Shown: positions 45,071 to 54,260, numbered from the stretch's first letter. The stretch is DNA of 64,000 nucleotides from Hyphomicrobiales bacterium (GCA_900473185.1 UCKU01000025.1:62001-126000); one strand, 5' to 3'. A program made the numbers and translations. Notes: generated by a model not told the origin, from the letters alone.

Positions 45071-45397
45071 ATGCCCGTGACCTACCTGATCTATGCCCTT
45101 GCCGCCCTCTTCGAAATTGCCGGCTGCTTCGCCTTCTGGGCTTGGCTGCGGCTCGCAAAGCCCGTCTGGTGGCTGGCGCCCGGCATGGTGTCGCTGGCCC
45201 TCTTTGCCTGGCTGCTGACGCTGGTGCCGAGCGAGGCGGCCGGGCGCACTTTCGCGGCCTATGGCGGCATTTACATCGTCGCCTCGCTGCTATGGCTCTG
45301 GCTGGTGGAAAACCGCGTCCCCGACCGCTGGGACGTCGGCGGCGCGATGGTCTGCCTCGCCGGCACGGCGATCATCCTCTTTGCACCGCGCAGTTAG
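45071..45397 (+). CDS. ynfA: YnfA family (UPF0060) small membrane protein
   Basis: The protein has 108 residues, the standard family length, with four membrane segments. The start VTYLIYALAALFEIAGCFAF and the GGIYIVASLLWLW and VGGAMVCLAG segments match the family, which is related to small multidrug resistance exporters. A drug-export role is possible. Confidence 0.92.
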   Translation: MPVTYLIYALAALFEIAGCFAFWAWLRLAKPVWWLAPGMVSLALFAWLLTLVPSEAAGRTFAAYGGIYIVASLLWLWLVENRVPDRWDVGGAMVCLAGTAIILFAPRS

Positions 45398-45446
45398 AAC
45401 AATTCCGCAAAAGATGTGCAGCGCCTCCCATTCGGAATTGCTTGAG
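45398..45446. repeat. Short palindromic repeat (AATTCCGCAAAAG type)
   Basis: CAATTCCGCAAAAG and CGGAATTGC ends flank a GTGCAGCG core. It is a diverged member of the family at 53284-53328 and 55289-55333. Confidence 0.65.
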
Positions 45447-45492
45447 GGCAAACCGCCTTGACCGATGTCGGGCACGATGCAAAGACATGCAT

Positions 45493-46257
45493 ATGTGCGG
45501 ACGTTTTGCCCTGACAGAAGTGGTCAAGGATATCGCCGAAGCTTTCAGTCTTGCCGAACTGGAAGGCTTTCCGGCGCGTTACAATATTGCGCCGACGCAG
45601 CCGATTCTCGTCGTCATCGCCGGCGAGGGGCAGGAACCGGGCAGCAACCTGCCGGATCGCCGTGCGCTTCTGGTGCGCTGGGGTTTCACGCCGGGCTGGG
45701 TCAAGGATCCCAAGGAATTTCCGCTGCTGATCAATGCGCGTTCGGAAACTGCAATCGGCAAAGCCTCCTTCCGCGCCGCCATGCGCCATCGCCGCATCCT
45801 CATCCCGGCCTCCGGCTTTTATGAATGGCATCGCCCTTCGAAGGAAAGCGGCGAGAAGGCGCAGGCCTATTGGATCCGGCCGCGCCGCGGCGGCGTTATC
45901 GCCTTTGCCGGCCTCATGGAAACATGGTCCTCGGCCGATGGATCTGAGGTCGATACCGGCGCCATCCTGACGACCAAGGCCAACAGCGCGATCTCTTCGA
46001 TCCATGACCGCATGCCCGTCGTCATCCAGCCGGAGGATTTTTCCCGCTGGCTGGACTGCAAGACGCAGGAGCCGCGCGAGGTCGTTGACCTGATGCAGCC
46101 GGTCCAGGAGGATTTCTTCGAGGCGATCCCGGTCTCCGACAAGGTCAATAAGGTCGCCAATATGGGGCCAGACCTGCAGGATCCAGTGCCGCTCGAAAAG
46201 GTGCTTAGGCCGCCGGAGAAGAAAGCATCTGACGACGGACAGCTCAGCTTTTTTTGA
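45493..46257 (+). CDS. SOS response-associated peptidase family (SRAP/YedK) protein
   Basis: The protein has 254 residues. I start at the ATG directly before the catalytic Cys2 (MCGRFALT), because the mature enzyme needs Cys at its N-terminus; an ATG two codons upstream is rejected for that reason. RYNIAPTQ, INARSETA, SGFYEWH and IHDRMPV are all present. SRAP proteins form a thiazolidine crosslink with abasic sites in single-stranded DNA to protect them. Confidence 0.94.
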   Translation: MCGRFALTEVVKDIAEAFSLAELEGFPARYNIAPTQPILVVIAGEGQEPGSNLPDRRALLVRWGFTPGWVKDPKEFPLLINARSETAIGKASFRAAMRHRRILIPASGFYEWHRPSKESGEKAQAYWIRPRRGGVIAFAGLMETWSSADGSEVDTGAILTTKANSAISSIHDRMPVVIQPEDFSRWLDCKTQEPREVVDLMQPVQEDFFEAIPVSDKVNKVANMGPDLQDPVPLEKVLRPPEKKASDDGQLSFF

Positions 46258-46416
46258 AACCCGAAGCCGCCGTCCTGTTAAATGGAAAACCCGGTGAGGC
46301 GCTTCTCTTGCAGTAGGTATTTGCCAAACCCGCCACATGGCGGGCTCCGGATGTCACTATCGGCATCGTTAGAGCCTGCTAGCAATCAGCCTGCTCATGC
46401 GCTTCTTCTCGCCCGC

Positions 46417-46551
46417 TTAGGCGAGCTTCTTGACCGTTACAGGCTTTGCCATCATCGAGGCCGCAGCCACGGCCTTGAGGCCGAGCGGGCGGTAGTTGGT
46501 CGCGAGATCCGGCTTGGCTGCCTGCTGCTGTTCCGACTTCTTCGAGGTCAC
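46417..46551 (-). CDS. Small basic hypothetical protein (44 aa, GTG start)
   Basis: The frame starts GTG at 46551 with an excellent AAGGAGAG 5 bases upstream and encodes a protein beginning MTSKKSEQQQAAKPDLATNY and ending MAKPVTVKKLA. Codon use is rhizobial. There are no cysteines or membrane segments. I know no family name, but the strong ribosome site and a CtrA-type box 140 bases upstream argue that it is real. Confidence 0.65.
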   Translation of the reverse strand: MTSKKSEQQQAAKPDLATNYRPLGLKAVAAASMMAKPVTVKKLA

Positions 46552-46690
46552 GATACTCTCCTTACGTGTTTCTCTAGAATTTTATCTGTCTTGTTCTTTT
46601 GTCTTTAATAGCGACAAAAGAGAGGCATCGCCTATCAGGAAATGTAAACACAGACCATAATTCGCGAGGCTTAACCGAAGCCTGCGTTCG

Positions 46691-46705
46691 TTAATACTTA
46701 CTTAA
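46691..46705. promoter_or_regulatory. CtrA-type binding box between pssA and the 44-aa gene
   Basis: TTAATACTTACTTAA is a perfect TTAA-N7-TTAA in an AT-rich interval, 13 bases beyond the pssA stop and 140 bases upstream of the 44-aa gene. Confidence 0.6.
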
Positions 46706-46717
46706 TAAAGTAGATGC

Positions 46718-47563
46718 TCAGATGTGGCGACCGATGTCGTCCTCGCCGATACCGGGTTCCTCGATGGTCAGCGTGCCATATTTGCGCTTCCACTTTCGCG
46801 CGCCGAAGGGCAGCGAAACGAGGTAGGCGCAGACGGTAAAGACCATCACTTCCCAGGTAAAGCTCATCAGCATCGCGACATAGATCACGACACCGAGCAT
46901 GGCCGGCAGCACGAGATCACGCCGCATCCGGCTTTCGGATTTACCGGACCAGACCGGCAGACGGCTGATGAGCAGGAAGGCGATCAGGACCGTGTAGCCC
47001 GAGGAGAGAAAGGCGAAGGTCCGGTCGGTGGTGAGGCCGAGGAAGCCGAGATAGACAGGCAGAAGCACCAGCATCGCGCCGGCCGGGGCCGGCACGCCGA
47101 CGAAATATTCCGATTGCCAGGGCGCGCGGTTCTCGCGCTCCGACATCACGTTGAAGCGCGCCAGCCTGAGGCCGGCTGCGATCGTGTAGATGAGTGCGGC
47201 GATCCAGCCCAGAGAACGCGCCGCGTCAAGTGCATAGACATAGACCACGAGGGCAGGGGCGACGCCGAAATTGACGATATCGGCAAGCGAATCCATCTGC
47301 GCGCCGAATTTCGACGTGGCCTTCATCAGCCGCGCCACACGGCCGTCGATGCCGTCGAGGAAAGCGGCGACGAGCACCATGGCGACTGCCAGCTCATAGC
47401 GGCCTTCGAAGGCAAGCCGGATGCCGGTCAGACCGGCGCAGATGGCAAGGATGGTGATGAGGTTCGGAACGACGAGCCGGATCGGAATCTCACGCAGGCG
47501 CGGCCCGCGGGCCGAATCGTCGTTCGGGCCGTTCGGTTCGAAGGGCGGAAAGGGTGTTTCCAT
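46718..47563 (-). CDS. pssA: CDP-diacylglycerol-serine O-phosphatidyltransferase
   Basis: The protein has 281 residues with about eight membrane segments. The CDP-alcohol phosphatidyltransferase motif DGRVARLMKATSKFGAQMD (DG-x2-AR-x8-G-x3-D-x3-D, completed by SLAD) is intact near residue 73. It makes phosphatidylserine, the precursor of phosphatidylethanolamine. It follows psd after 17 bases, so the pathway genes are co-transcribed. Confidence 0.95.
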   Translation of the reverse strand: METPFPPFEPNGPNDDSARGPRLREIPIRLVVPNLITILAICAGLTGIRLAFEGRYELAVAMVLVAAFLDGIDGRVARLMKATSKFGAQMDSLADIVNFGVAPALVVYVYALDAARSLGWIAALIYTIAAGLRLARFNVMSERENRAPWQSEYFVGVPAPAGAMLVLLPVYLGFLGLTTDRTFAFLSSGYTVLIAFLLISRLPVWSGKSESRMRRDLVLPAMLGVVIYVAMLMSFTWEVMVFTVCAYLVSLPFGARKWKRKYGTLTIEEPGIGEDDIGRHI

Positions 47564-47580
47564 ATCGCGCTCTCCTGGTA

Positions 47581-48279
47581 TTAGCTGCGGCGGCTGATGA
47601 CCGGACCCTTGGTCGAGGCGAATTCGGCGATAACAGTCTCGCCGGCAACCGCCGTCTGGCCGAGCGAGACGCGCGGCGCGGCACTCGCCGGCAGAAAGAC
47701 ATCGAGGCGCGAACCGAAGCGAATGAGGCCGAAACGCTCGCCGGCATCGAGAGGTTCGTTGGCATGCGAGAAGCAGAGGATACGCCGTGCCACGAGACCG
47801 GCGATCTGCACCACGCCGATCTGGCCGTGGTGGGTCTCGATCACGAGGCCGTTGCGCTCATTCTCTTCGCTCGCCTTGTCGAGTTCGGCATTCACGAAGG
47901 TGCCGGGGCGGTAGTTGATGCTGACGATGCGGCCGCGCATCGGCGCGCGGTTCACATGGCAGTTGAAGACGTTCATGAAGACGGAGATGCGCAGCATCGG
48001 TTCGTTGCCGAGGTTCAGCTCGGCGGGCGGCGTGACCATCTGGATCGAAGAGACCTTGCCGTCCGCTGGTGAAATGACGAGATCATCGTCCTGCGGCGTG
48101 ACCCGCTCGGGATCACGGAAGAAATAGGCGCACCAGAGCGTCAGGATGAGGCCGATCCAGAAGAGCGGCTTGAAGATCCAGCCCAATACGAGCGACGCGA
48201 CGAAGAAGGCGGCGACGAAGGGGTAACCCTCCTTGTGCACCGGAACGATCGTGTTGCGAACCGTATCGAACAAGCTCAT
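47581..48279 (-). CDS. psd: Phosphatidylserine decarboxylase proenzyme
   Basis: The protein has 232 residues, the short PSD-A form. One or two membrane segments lie at 20-52, and the self-cleavage site is RFGSRLDVFLP, with Ser190 becoming the pyruvoyl group. It converts phosphatidylserine to phosphatidylethanolamine. AGGAGG lies 10 bases before the ATG and is inside one arm of a 16-bp perfect inverted repeat (48289-48336), so its translation may be controlled by RNA folding. Confidence 0.95.
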   Translation of the reverse strand: MSLFDTVRNTIVPVHKEGYPFVAAFFVASLVLGWIFKPLFWIGLILTLWCAYFFRDPERVTPQDDDLVISPADGKVSSIQMVTPPAELNLGNEPMLRISVFMNVFNCHVNRAPMRGRIVSINYRPGTFVNAELDKASEENERNGLVIETHHGQIGVVQIAGLVARRILCFSHANEPLDAGERFGLIRFGSRLDVFLPASAAPRVSLGQTAVAGETVIAEFASTKGPVISRRS

Positions 48280-48288
48280 GAATGCCGG

Positions 48289-48336
48289 CCTCCTGTCGTT
48301 TTTCGTATCCGCTGGTTACAGAAAAACGACAGGAGG
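48289..48336 (-). promoter_or_regulatory. Perfect 16-bp inverted repeat that can mask the psd ribosome-binding site
   Basis: Bases 48289-48304 are the exact reverse complement of 48321-48336, with a 16-base spacer. On the minus strand the downstream arm ends in CAGGAGG, the Shine-Dalgarno of psd. If transcription begins upstream, the RNA hairpin would hide that site. Confidence 0.75.
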
Positions 48337-48415
48337 AGCAATGGCACGGATCTCAGGCCGCCTCCAGCGCGTCGGTTCTGAACAACAAAACCGACGATCT
48401 CGCCCGTTTGCGGCG

Positions 48416-50293
48416 CTAGCTCGCCGGCGCTAGCCGGTTGACGATGCCGAGCTCGTCGCTTTCGCGAACCTGCTTAAGATGCTCTTCGGCCTGTGTCGCT
48501 TCGCGCTGGCGGCTCCACATCGAGGCATAGAGGCCGTTCTGTTCGAGAAGAGCCGCATGCGTGCCGCGCTCGGCAATCTCACCGCTCTTCAAGACGATGA
48601 TCTCGTCGGCACCGATCACGGTAGACAGGCGGTGGGCGATGACCAGCGTCGTGCGGTTCTTGGAAACCACATCGAGTGCTGTCTGGATTTCCCGCTCTGT
48701 CGTCGTGTCGAGCGCCGAGGTCGCCTCGTCGAGGATCAGGATCGGCGGGGCCTTCAGGATGGTGCGGGCGATCGCCACGCGCTGCTTTTCGCCGCCGGAA
48801 AGCTTCAGCCCGCGTTCGCCGACCTTGGTTTCGAACCCCTCCGGCAGCATTTCGATGAAATGCCCAATCTGGGCGATTTCAGCGGCCTGCTTCACCTCGG
48901 CTTCGCTGGCCGAAGGGCGGCCATAGCGGATATTGTAAGCAACCGTGTCGTTGAAGAGCACCGTATCCTGCGGCACCATGCCGATCACCGAGCGCAGGCT
49001 CTTCTGCGTGATCGTGCGGATATCCTGTCCGTCGACAGTGATGGAGCCGCCCTGGATATCGTAGAAGCGATAAAGCAGGCGCGAGAGTGTCGATTTGCCG
49101 GCACCCGAGGGGCCGACGACGGCAACCGTTTTGCCCGCCGGCACCTCGAAGGAAATGCCTTTCAGGATCGGCCGGGCCGGATCATAGGCGAAATGTACGT
49201 CCTTGAAGGAGATGGCGCCCTGGCCGATGGCAAGATCCTTCGCGTCGGGCGCGTCCAGCACTTCGGCCTTCACTTCCAGAAGATCGAACATCTGCTCGAT
49301 GTCGATCAGTCCCTGACGGATTTCGCGATAAACGAAACCGATGAAGTTCAGCGGCACGGAAAGCTGCAGCAGCATGGAATTGACGAAGACGAAATCGCCG
49401 ACCGTATGTTCGCCGCTCTGCACCGACCAGGCCGAGAGAACCAGCATGATCGTCGTGCCGATGCCGAAGATCACGCCCTGGCCGAAGTTCAGCCAGCCGA
49501 GCGAGGTCCAGACGTCGGTTGCCGCCTTCTCATAACGCTCCATCGACTTGTCGAAGCGCTTGGCCTCCATCTCTTCATTGCCGAAATATTTGACGGTCTC
49601 GAAGTTGAGGAGGGAGTCGATCGCCTTGGTATTGGCGTCCGTATCGCTGTCGTTCATCGCCCGGCGGATGGAGATGCGCCAGTCGGAAGCGCGGATCGTG
49701 AACCAGATATAGGCCCAGACGGTAAAGGCGGTCACGGCGAGATAGGAAAAGCCGTAGCCCCACCAGAAGATCGCCGCCGTCAGCACGAATTCGATGACCG
49801 TCGGAATCGAGTTCAGGATCGTGAAACGCACGATCGTTTCGATGCCCTTGGTGCCGCGCTCGATGATGCGCGAAAGCCCGCCCGTCTTGCGCTCCAGATG
49901 GAAGCGCAGGGAAAGCTCATGCATATGTACGAAGGTGCGGTAGGCAAGCTGGCGCACCGCATATTGGCCGACGCTGGCAAAGAGCGAGTCTCTGAGCTGG
50001 TTGAGGCCGAGCTGGATGAGGCGCGTCAGGTTATAGGCGATGACGAGGGCGGTGGCGCCGATCAGCAGCGGCGGCAGCGTGCCTTGCAGGTCCATCCTGC
50101 CGTTCAGCGCATCGGTGGACCACTTGAAGAAATAGGGCACCAGCAGCAGGACGAACTTCGAGATCAGCAGGTAGACCGAGGCCCATACGACCCGCATCCT
50201 GAGATCCGGCCTATCCTTCGGCCACATATAAGGCCAGAGATTGTAGAGCGTTCCCAACAGGTTGGAGTCTGAAACTGTCTTGCCGTTTGCCAT
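48416..50293 (-). CDS. ABC exporter (ATM1/heavy-metal-tolerance type), fused permease and ATPase
   Basis: The protein has 625 residues. A six-helix membrane domain (about 35-320) precedes the ATPase with Walker A GPSGAGKST, signature LSGGEKQRVAIARTI and Walker B ILILDEATSALD. The membrane part (RIIERGTKGIE, LNFGQGVIFGIG) resembles Atm1, which exports glutathione-linked or sulfur compounds and heavy-metal conjugates. The substrate is inferred. It is upstream of psd on the same strand, with about 136 bases containing the psd hairpin between them. Confidence 0.93.
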   Translation of the reverse strand: MANGKTVSDSNLLGTLYNLWPYMWPKDRPDLRMRVVWASVYLLISKFVLLLVPYFFKWSTDALNGRMDLQGTLPPLLIGATALVIAYNLTRLIQLGLNQLRDSLFASVGQYAVRQLAYRTFVHMHELSLRFHLERKTGGLSRIIERGTKGIETIVRFTILNSIPTVIEFVLTAAIFWWGYGFSYLAVTAFTVWAYIWFTIRASDWRISIRRAMNDSDTDANTKAIDSLLNFETVKYFGNEEMEAKRFDKSMERYEKAATDVWTSLGWLNFGQGVIFGIGTTIMLVLSAWSVQSGEHTVGDFVFVNSMLLQLSVPLNFIGFVYREIRQGLIDIEQMFDLLEVKAEVLDAPDAKDLAIGQGAISFKDVHFAYDPARPILKGISFEVPAGKTVAVVGPSGAGKSTLSRLLYRFYDIQGGSITVDGQDIRTITQKSLRSVIGMVPQDTVLFNDTVAYNIRYGRPSASEAEVKQAAEIAQIGHFIEMLPEGFETKVGERGLKLSGGEKQRVAIARTILKAPPILILDEATSALDTTTEREIQTALDVVSKNRTTLVIAHRLSTVIGADEIIVLKSGEIAERGTHAALLEQNGLYASMWSRQREATQAEEHLKQVRESDELGIVNRLAPAS

Positions 50294-50422
50294 GCTTTTC
50301 TCCAGCCCGGCGGGCCGCTATCGCCGCGGCTTGTCGCCGCTCCCGCGAGATATGCCACCGGCTGGCGGATTACAACATTGACAGGGATTTTATAGGCGAG
50401 GTGTTGCGCGCCGGCCCTAACG

Positions 50423-50450
50423 AAAACGGCGGCCGATGGGCCGCCGTTTT
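50423..50450. terminator. Bidirectional-looking terminator after the LysM gene
   Basis: A perfect 12-bp stem AAAACGGCGGCC/GGCCGCCGTTTT closes on a 4-base loop. On the minus strand it follows the LysM gene stop by a few bases and ends in TTTT. Confidence 0.85.
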
Positions 50451-50454
50451 TGAT

Positions 50455-52494
50455 TTAGAGATGCCCGCCCGAGAGCCGCTTGCGATGCAGCTCCTCGGCA
50501 TTCGGAAGCGCATCCTTCGGCAGGCCGAAGACCTGGCCCGGACGGATGCGGTCCGGATTGAGGATCTTGTCCTCATTGGCGATGTAGATCGTCGTATAGC
50601 GCACACCAAGGCCATAGGTACGCCGGGAGATCTGCCAGAGCGTATCGCCACGGCGGATGATGACCGCGTTGTTGTTTGCCGTCAGCGGCGCCTGCTCGAT
50701 CGTCTTTGGCTGGCTGGCGTCCGATACCTCGTTTGAGGGCATCGGCGCGACATTGACACCGGGAACCGTCAGTTCGGCGATGATCGAGCCGAGCTTGTCG
50801 AGTGCCGCGCCGACCGACTTGGCATCCTTCGGCAGGCTCTGCAGCATTGTCAGCGCATTTGCCGCAACCTGTGAGGCGGAAGCCGATGCCTGCTTGAAGG
50901 CGTCGGTCGCATCGATGCCCGGACGGAAGTCGACGAGCGCGCGCAGCGCGAACTCGGTGGCCGAGCGGGCTGCCGCAAGCTGCTCCGCACCCGGCACCTT
51001 GCCGTCGGCGAACAGGCCCTTCAACAGGCCGAAGGCTTTCGTCGCATCGCCCTTGAGTTTGCCGAGATGGCCCTCGTCGAGCGGCACCGTCGCCTGATTG
51101 ACATTATTGCCGGACTGCGCAGCAACCGTTACCTGATCGCCTTCAGGACGGTTGAAATTGACGGTCGCGCGGATGAGGACCTTGCCCGTCCCGTCGACGA
51201 CATCGACACGAATCTTGTGATCGCCGACCGGGAGGTCCATCGCGCCGCTGATAACGAAGTGACCATCCGGCTCCGCCGTATCCTGGCCGATCAGCGCATC
51301 ATCGGCGTAACCGATAACCTTGGCATTGGCGCGCGCCGTGCCGGCCACGAAGATCTTGTTGCCTTCGATCTCCACGGCAGTGATCACCACATCGGCAACA
51401 GCCTCGGTGCCCTGCTGAGTGCCGGGAAGAGCAGGTGCGGTTTTGCCCGCATCATCAGATATCATGGGCATATTCGGCGTCTGCATCGCGACCTGGTCGT
51501 TCGGAGCACCATTATTGGGGGCAGGCTGCGTGTTGTCAGCAGCCGGTGGCTGGGCGTTGGCGACTTCAGCCTTCGGCGCCGTGATGATGCGGCTTGCTGT
51601 GCCCGGCTTGGAAACCATGGCGAGCAACTCGCTGCCGCTGCCGTCCTTCGGCACGGAAACGGTCGCAACTTCTTCAGACAGCGTGGTCTTGCCGTCCTTT
51701 CCGGTTACCTTCAGCACGAGCTGGTGGTCGCCGGCCGGAAGCGGATTGTCGAGAACGACAGCAAAATCGCCGGTGCCGTCGACATCGGTCGTCACGACCA
51801 CCTTGTCGCCGTCGAGCACTTCCAGCTTGCCATGCGGCTCGGCCGAACCGGCAATGACGGTCGAACCATCCGGCTCGACACGCAGCACGTCGAAAGCAGG
51901 GACCTTCGGGCCGGTGCTGGCAGCGGTATCGGCAGCGGGAGCAGTCTGGCTATTGGCCGCGGCCGGCTGGCCGGCTGGCTCCGGCGCACCGGTCAGCGCG
52001 GCTTCGGCCCGTGCGAGGGCGGCCAACGCATCAGCCGCATTTTCAGGGAGATTCTGGATGATGTCGCGCGCCTTGCCCGCACCTTCCTTGGCCTTGGAGA
52101 CGAGGCTTGCGGTGGTGGTGTCGAGACCTTCCGGGGCAGCGAAATCGACGATCGTGCTCAGCGTATTCACGGCAGCGGTTTTGGCGCCTGCAAGCGCATC
52201 GGCGGCGGGCACCTTGCCGTCCGCAAACAGCGCCTTCAGGCTGGAGAGAGACCGCACGGCATCGGCAGTGAGGCTGCCGATCTTCTGGGCGGCTTCTGTG
52301 GCATCCGCGGCAGCCGAGCGGGAAGTCTTAGACGCTTCGTTAACCGTGTTGTTGACCTCGGTGCCGGCCTGATTGATAGCGTCACCAACCTTCGCCACAT
52401 CAGAGCCGAGCCGGGGCATGACGAAAAACACCATCAGTATGATTGCGATTACGAGCACTGCGAGGGCCAGCAAGCCGGCACGGTTTTTCATCAT
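50455..52494 (-). CDS. Large LysM-domain protein with Ig-like repeats
   Basis: The protein has 679 residues. One membrane anchor (about 6-27) is followed by two similar helical segments (RSLSSLKALFADGKVPAADAL near 85 and a second FGLLKGLFADGKVPGAEQL near 500), two beta-rich Ig-like domains with PAGDHQLVLKV and PVGDHKIRVDV, and a C-terminal LysM (IIRRGDTLWQISRRTYG to RPGQVFGLP). It is probably periplasmic and binds peptidoglycan. The repeated helical segment suggests internal duplication. This is the LysM/BON-like architecture common in rhizobia; its function is unknown. Confidence 0.88.
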   Translation of the reverse strand: MMKNRAGLLALAVLVIAIILMVFFVMPRLGSDVAKVGDAINQAGTEVNNTVNEASKTSRSAAADATEAAQKIGSLTADAVRSLSSLKALFADGKVPAADALAGAKTAAVNTLSTIVDFAAPEGLDTTTASLVSKAKEGAGKARDIIQNLPENAADALAALARAEAALTGAPEPAGQPAAANSQTAPAADTAASTGPKVPAFDVLRVEPDGSTVIAGSAEPHGKLEVLDGDKVVVTTDVDGTGDFAVVLDNPLPAGDHQLVLKVTGKDGKTTLSEEVATVSVPKDGSGSELLAMVSKPGTASRIITAPKAEVANAQPPAADNTQPAPNNGAPNDQVAMQTPNMPMISDDAGKTAPALPGTQQGTEAVADVVITAVEIEGNKIFVAGTARANAKVIGYADDALIGQDTAEPDGHFVISGAMDLPVGDHKIRVDVVDGTGKVLIRATVNFNRPEGDQVTVAAQSGNNVNQATVPLDEGHLGKLKGDATKAFGLLKGLFADGKVPGAEQLAAARSATEFALRALVDFRPGIDATDAFKQASASASQVAANALTMLQSLPKDAKSVGAALDKLGSIIAELTVPGVNVAPMPSNEVSDASQPKTIEQAPLTANNNAVIIRRGDTLWQISRRTYGLGVRYTTIYIANEDKILNPDRIRPGQVFGLPKDALPNAEELHRKRLSGGHL

Positions 52495-52650
52495 TGCGTC
52501 TCCAAAGGCGGCAAATTGCCGTAGTATTCAGAAATTGCTAGCGATTCCCGTTGCTTTGCACAAGCATTCAAAGCAAATAGGCAAGCTCCGGAAGCCGCTT
52601 TTCAGTCAATTTTCTTGACTGCATTGAAATGGAATAGTTGTTTTTCCCTT

Positions 52651-53274
52651 ATGACCGAACAATCTGTACCGATTCGATCCATTTGCGTTTACTGCGGCTC
52701 TCGGCCGGGACGCGATCCTTCCCATATGGCGGCCGGCCGCGCGCTCGGAAAAGAGATCGCGGAATATGGCCTTCGCCTCATCTACGGCGGTGGCACTAAG
52801 GGCATTATGGGTGCTGTGGCCAGCGGGACCCTATCCAACGGCGGTCAGGTGACGGGCATCATTCCCGAGTTCCTGATCGATATGGAGGCGACTCGCCATT
52901 CGCTCGGCCAACTCAACGAGCTTATTGTAACCCCTGACATGCATGCGCGCAAACACACGATGTTCGAGCGCTCGGATGCCTTCGTGGCCTTGCCGGGCGG
53001 TATCGGCACGCTGGAAGAGATCGTCGAGATCATGACCTGGGCGCAGCTCGGCCGTCACGAAAAGCCGATGGTCTTCGCAAATGTCAACGGCTTCTGGGAT
53101 CCGATGATGGAGCTTCTGCGCCACATGACGGGCGAGGGCTTCCTGCACACTGCCCATCGCGTGCAGCCGCTGGTCATCGACGAGATCTCGGGCATCATCC
53201 CGGCCATCATGGCGCAGGCGGCAGAGCTTGCCGCCGACCGTGACGGCGAGGATGACGTGATCTCGAAGATGTAA
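52651..53274 (+). CDS. LOG family protein (cytokinin riboside 5'-monophosphate phosphoribohydrolase)
   Basis: The protein has 207 residues. SICVYCGSRPG at the start and the LOG signatures ARKHTMFERSDAFVALPGG and GTLEE are intact. Family members release cytokinin bases or hydrolyse nucleoside monophosphates. I use the ATG at 52651; the open frame upstream lacks conserved sequence. It is divergent from the LysM gene. Confidence 0.93.
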   Translation: MTEQSVPIRSICVYCGSRPGRDPSHMAAGRALGKEIAEYGLRLIYGGGTKGIMGAVASGTLSNGGQVTGIIPEFLIDMEATRHSLGQLNELIVTPDMHARKHTMFERSDAFVALPGGIGTLEEIVEIMTWAQLGRHEKPMVFANVNGFWDPMMELLRHMTGEGFLHTAHRVQPLVIDEISGIIPAIMAQAAELAADRDGEDDVISKM

Positions 53275-53283
53275 CCCGCCAAA

Positions 53284-53328
53284 GCAATTCCAGCAAAAGT
53301 GCGTAGCGGTTTTGCGTCCGGAATTGCG
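53284..53328. repeat. Short palindromic repeat (AATTCCAGCAAAAG type), copy A
   Basis: CAATTCCAGCAAAAGTG and CGGAATTG ends flank a TAGCGGTTTTGCG core between LOG and rarD. It is the same unit, inverted, as that at 55289-55333. Confidence 0.85.
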
Positions 53329-53345
53329 TGCCGACAGGCGCGGGC

Positions 53346-54260
53346 TTAACGTCCGCGCGTTGTCCTCAACATAGACCAGCTGTAGAAGAACAGGCCTGCC
53401 CAGATCAGCGGGAAGGCGATCATGCGCGCCGTATCCAGCTCTTCCCCGAACCCGAAAACGGCGATGAGGAAGATCATGGTCGGCGCGATATACTGCATGA
53501 TGCCGATGGTCGAGAGCTTCAGCAGCTTGGCGCCGTTGGCGTAGATCATCAGCGGTACGGCCGTGATCAGCCCGCAGCCAAGCAAAAGGGCGGTATCGCT
53601 AAGGCCCGTGCGGTACAGATGCCCTTCGCCGCTGACGAATTCCAGGTAGAGGATATAGAGCAGGGCTGGCAGGCTGAGGATCAGCACCTCCAGGAAGAAG
53701 CCCTGGTTCGGCCCGAGCGGCAGCGTCTTGCGAAACAGCGCATAGAAGCCCCAGCTGATCGCCAGCGTCAGCGCCACCCAGGGAATGCCGCCGCTATCGA
53801 AGGCGAGCACCACGACCGCAAGGCCGGCAAGGCAGATCGCCGCGATCTGCATCGGCTGCAGCTTCTCCTTGAGCAGCACGGCGCCGAGAAAAATACTGAA
53901 GAGCGGATTGATAAAGTAGCCCATGGCTGCATCGAGCGAATGGCCGGCGCCGATCGCCCAGACATAGGTGCCCCAGTTCACGGTGATCAGCGCCGCGGTC
54001 ATCATTGCCATGGCGAGCATGCGCGGTGAACGCAGCGCAATGGCGATATCCTGCGTGCGTCCCAGCACCAGAAGCACGATGCCGGCGAGCGGCAGCGACC
54101 AGATGATACGGTGGGCGATGACTTCGGCCGGTGAAATATGCGCCAGAGCCTTCATGTAGATCGGCAGGAAGCCCCACAGAAGATAGGCCGTCAGCGCGAA
54201 GGCAAAGCCGCGTGGACTGTCTTCGTTCTTGATGAGGGGGGCGCTTGCATCGGCAGACAT
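53346..54260 (-). CDS. rarD: EamA/RarD family transporter
   Basis: The protein has 304 residues with ten membrane segments. The N-terminal FALTAYLLWGFLPIYMKAL and INPLFSIFLGAVLLKEKLQPMQ are typical of RarD. The substrate is unknown (the chloramphenicol-sensitivity link in the family is weak). It is divergent from the methyltransferase gene. Confidence 0.92.
   Translation of the reverse strand: MSADASAPLIKNEDSPRGFAFALTAYLLWGFLPIYMKALAHISPAEVIAHRIIWSLPLAGIVLLVLGRTQDIAIALRSPRMLAMAMMTAALITVNWGTYVWAIGAGHSLDAAMGYFINPLFSIFLGAVLLKEKLQPMQIAAICLAGLAVVVLAFDSGGIPWVALTLAISWGFYALFRKTLPLGPNQGFFLEVLILSLPALLYILYLEFVSGEGHLYRTGLSDTALLLGCGLITAVPLMIYANGAKLLKLSTIGIMQYIAPTMIFLIAVFGFGEELDTARMIAFPLIWAGLFFYSWSMLRTTRGR

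Noticed and set aside
44677..45492. N-terminal extension of the SRAP frame
   Set aside because: The enzyme needs Cys2 right after the initiator Met; the extension overlaps the Nudix and ynfA genes in other frames.
48341..48433. 30-codon plus-strand frame after the psd inverted repeat, with GGAGG before its ATG
   Set aside because: It is very short, Arg-rich and overlaps the end of the ABC exporter gene in antisense; the Shine-Dalgarno is explained by the palindrome.
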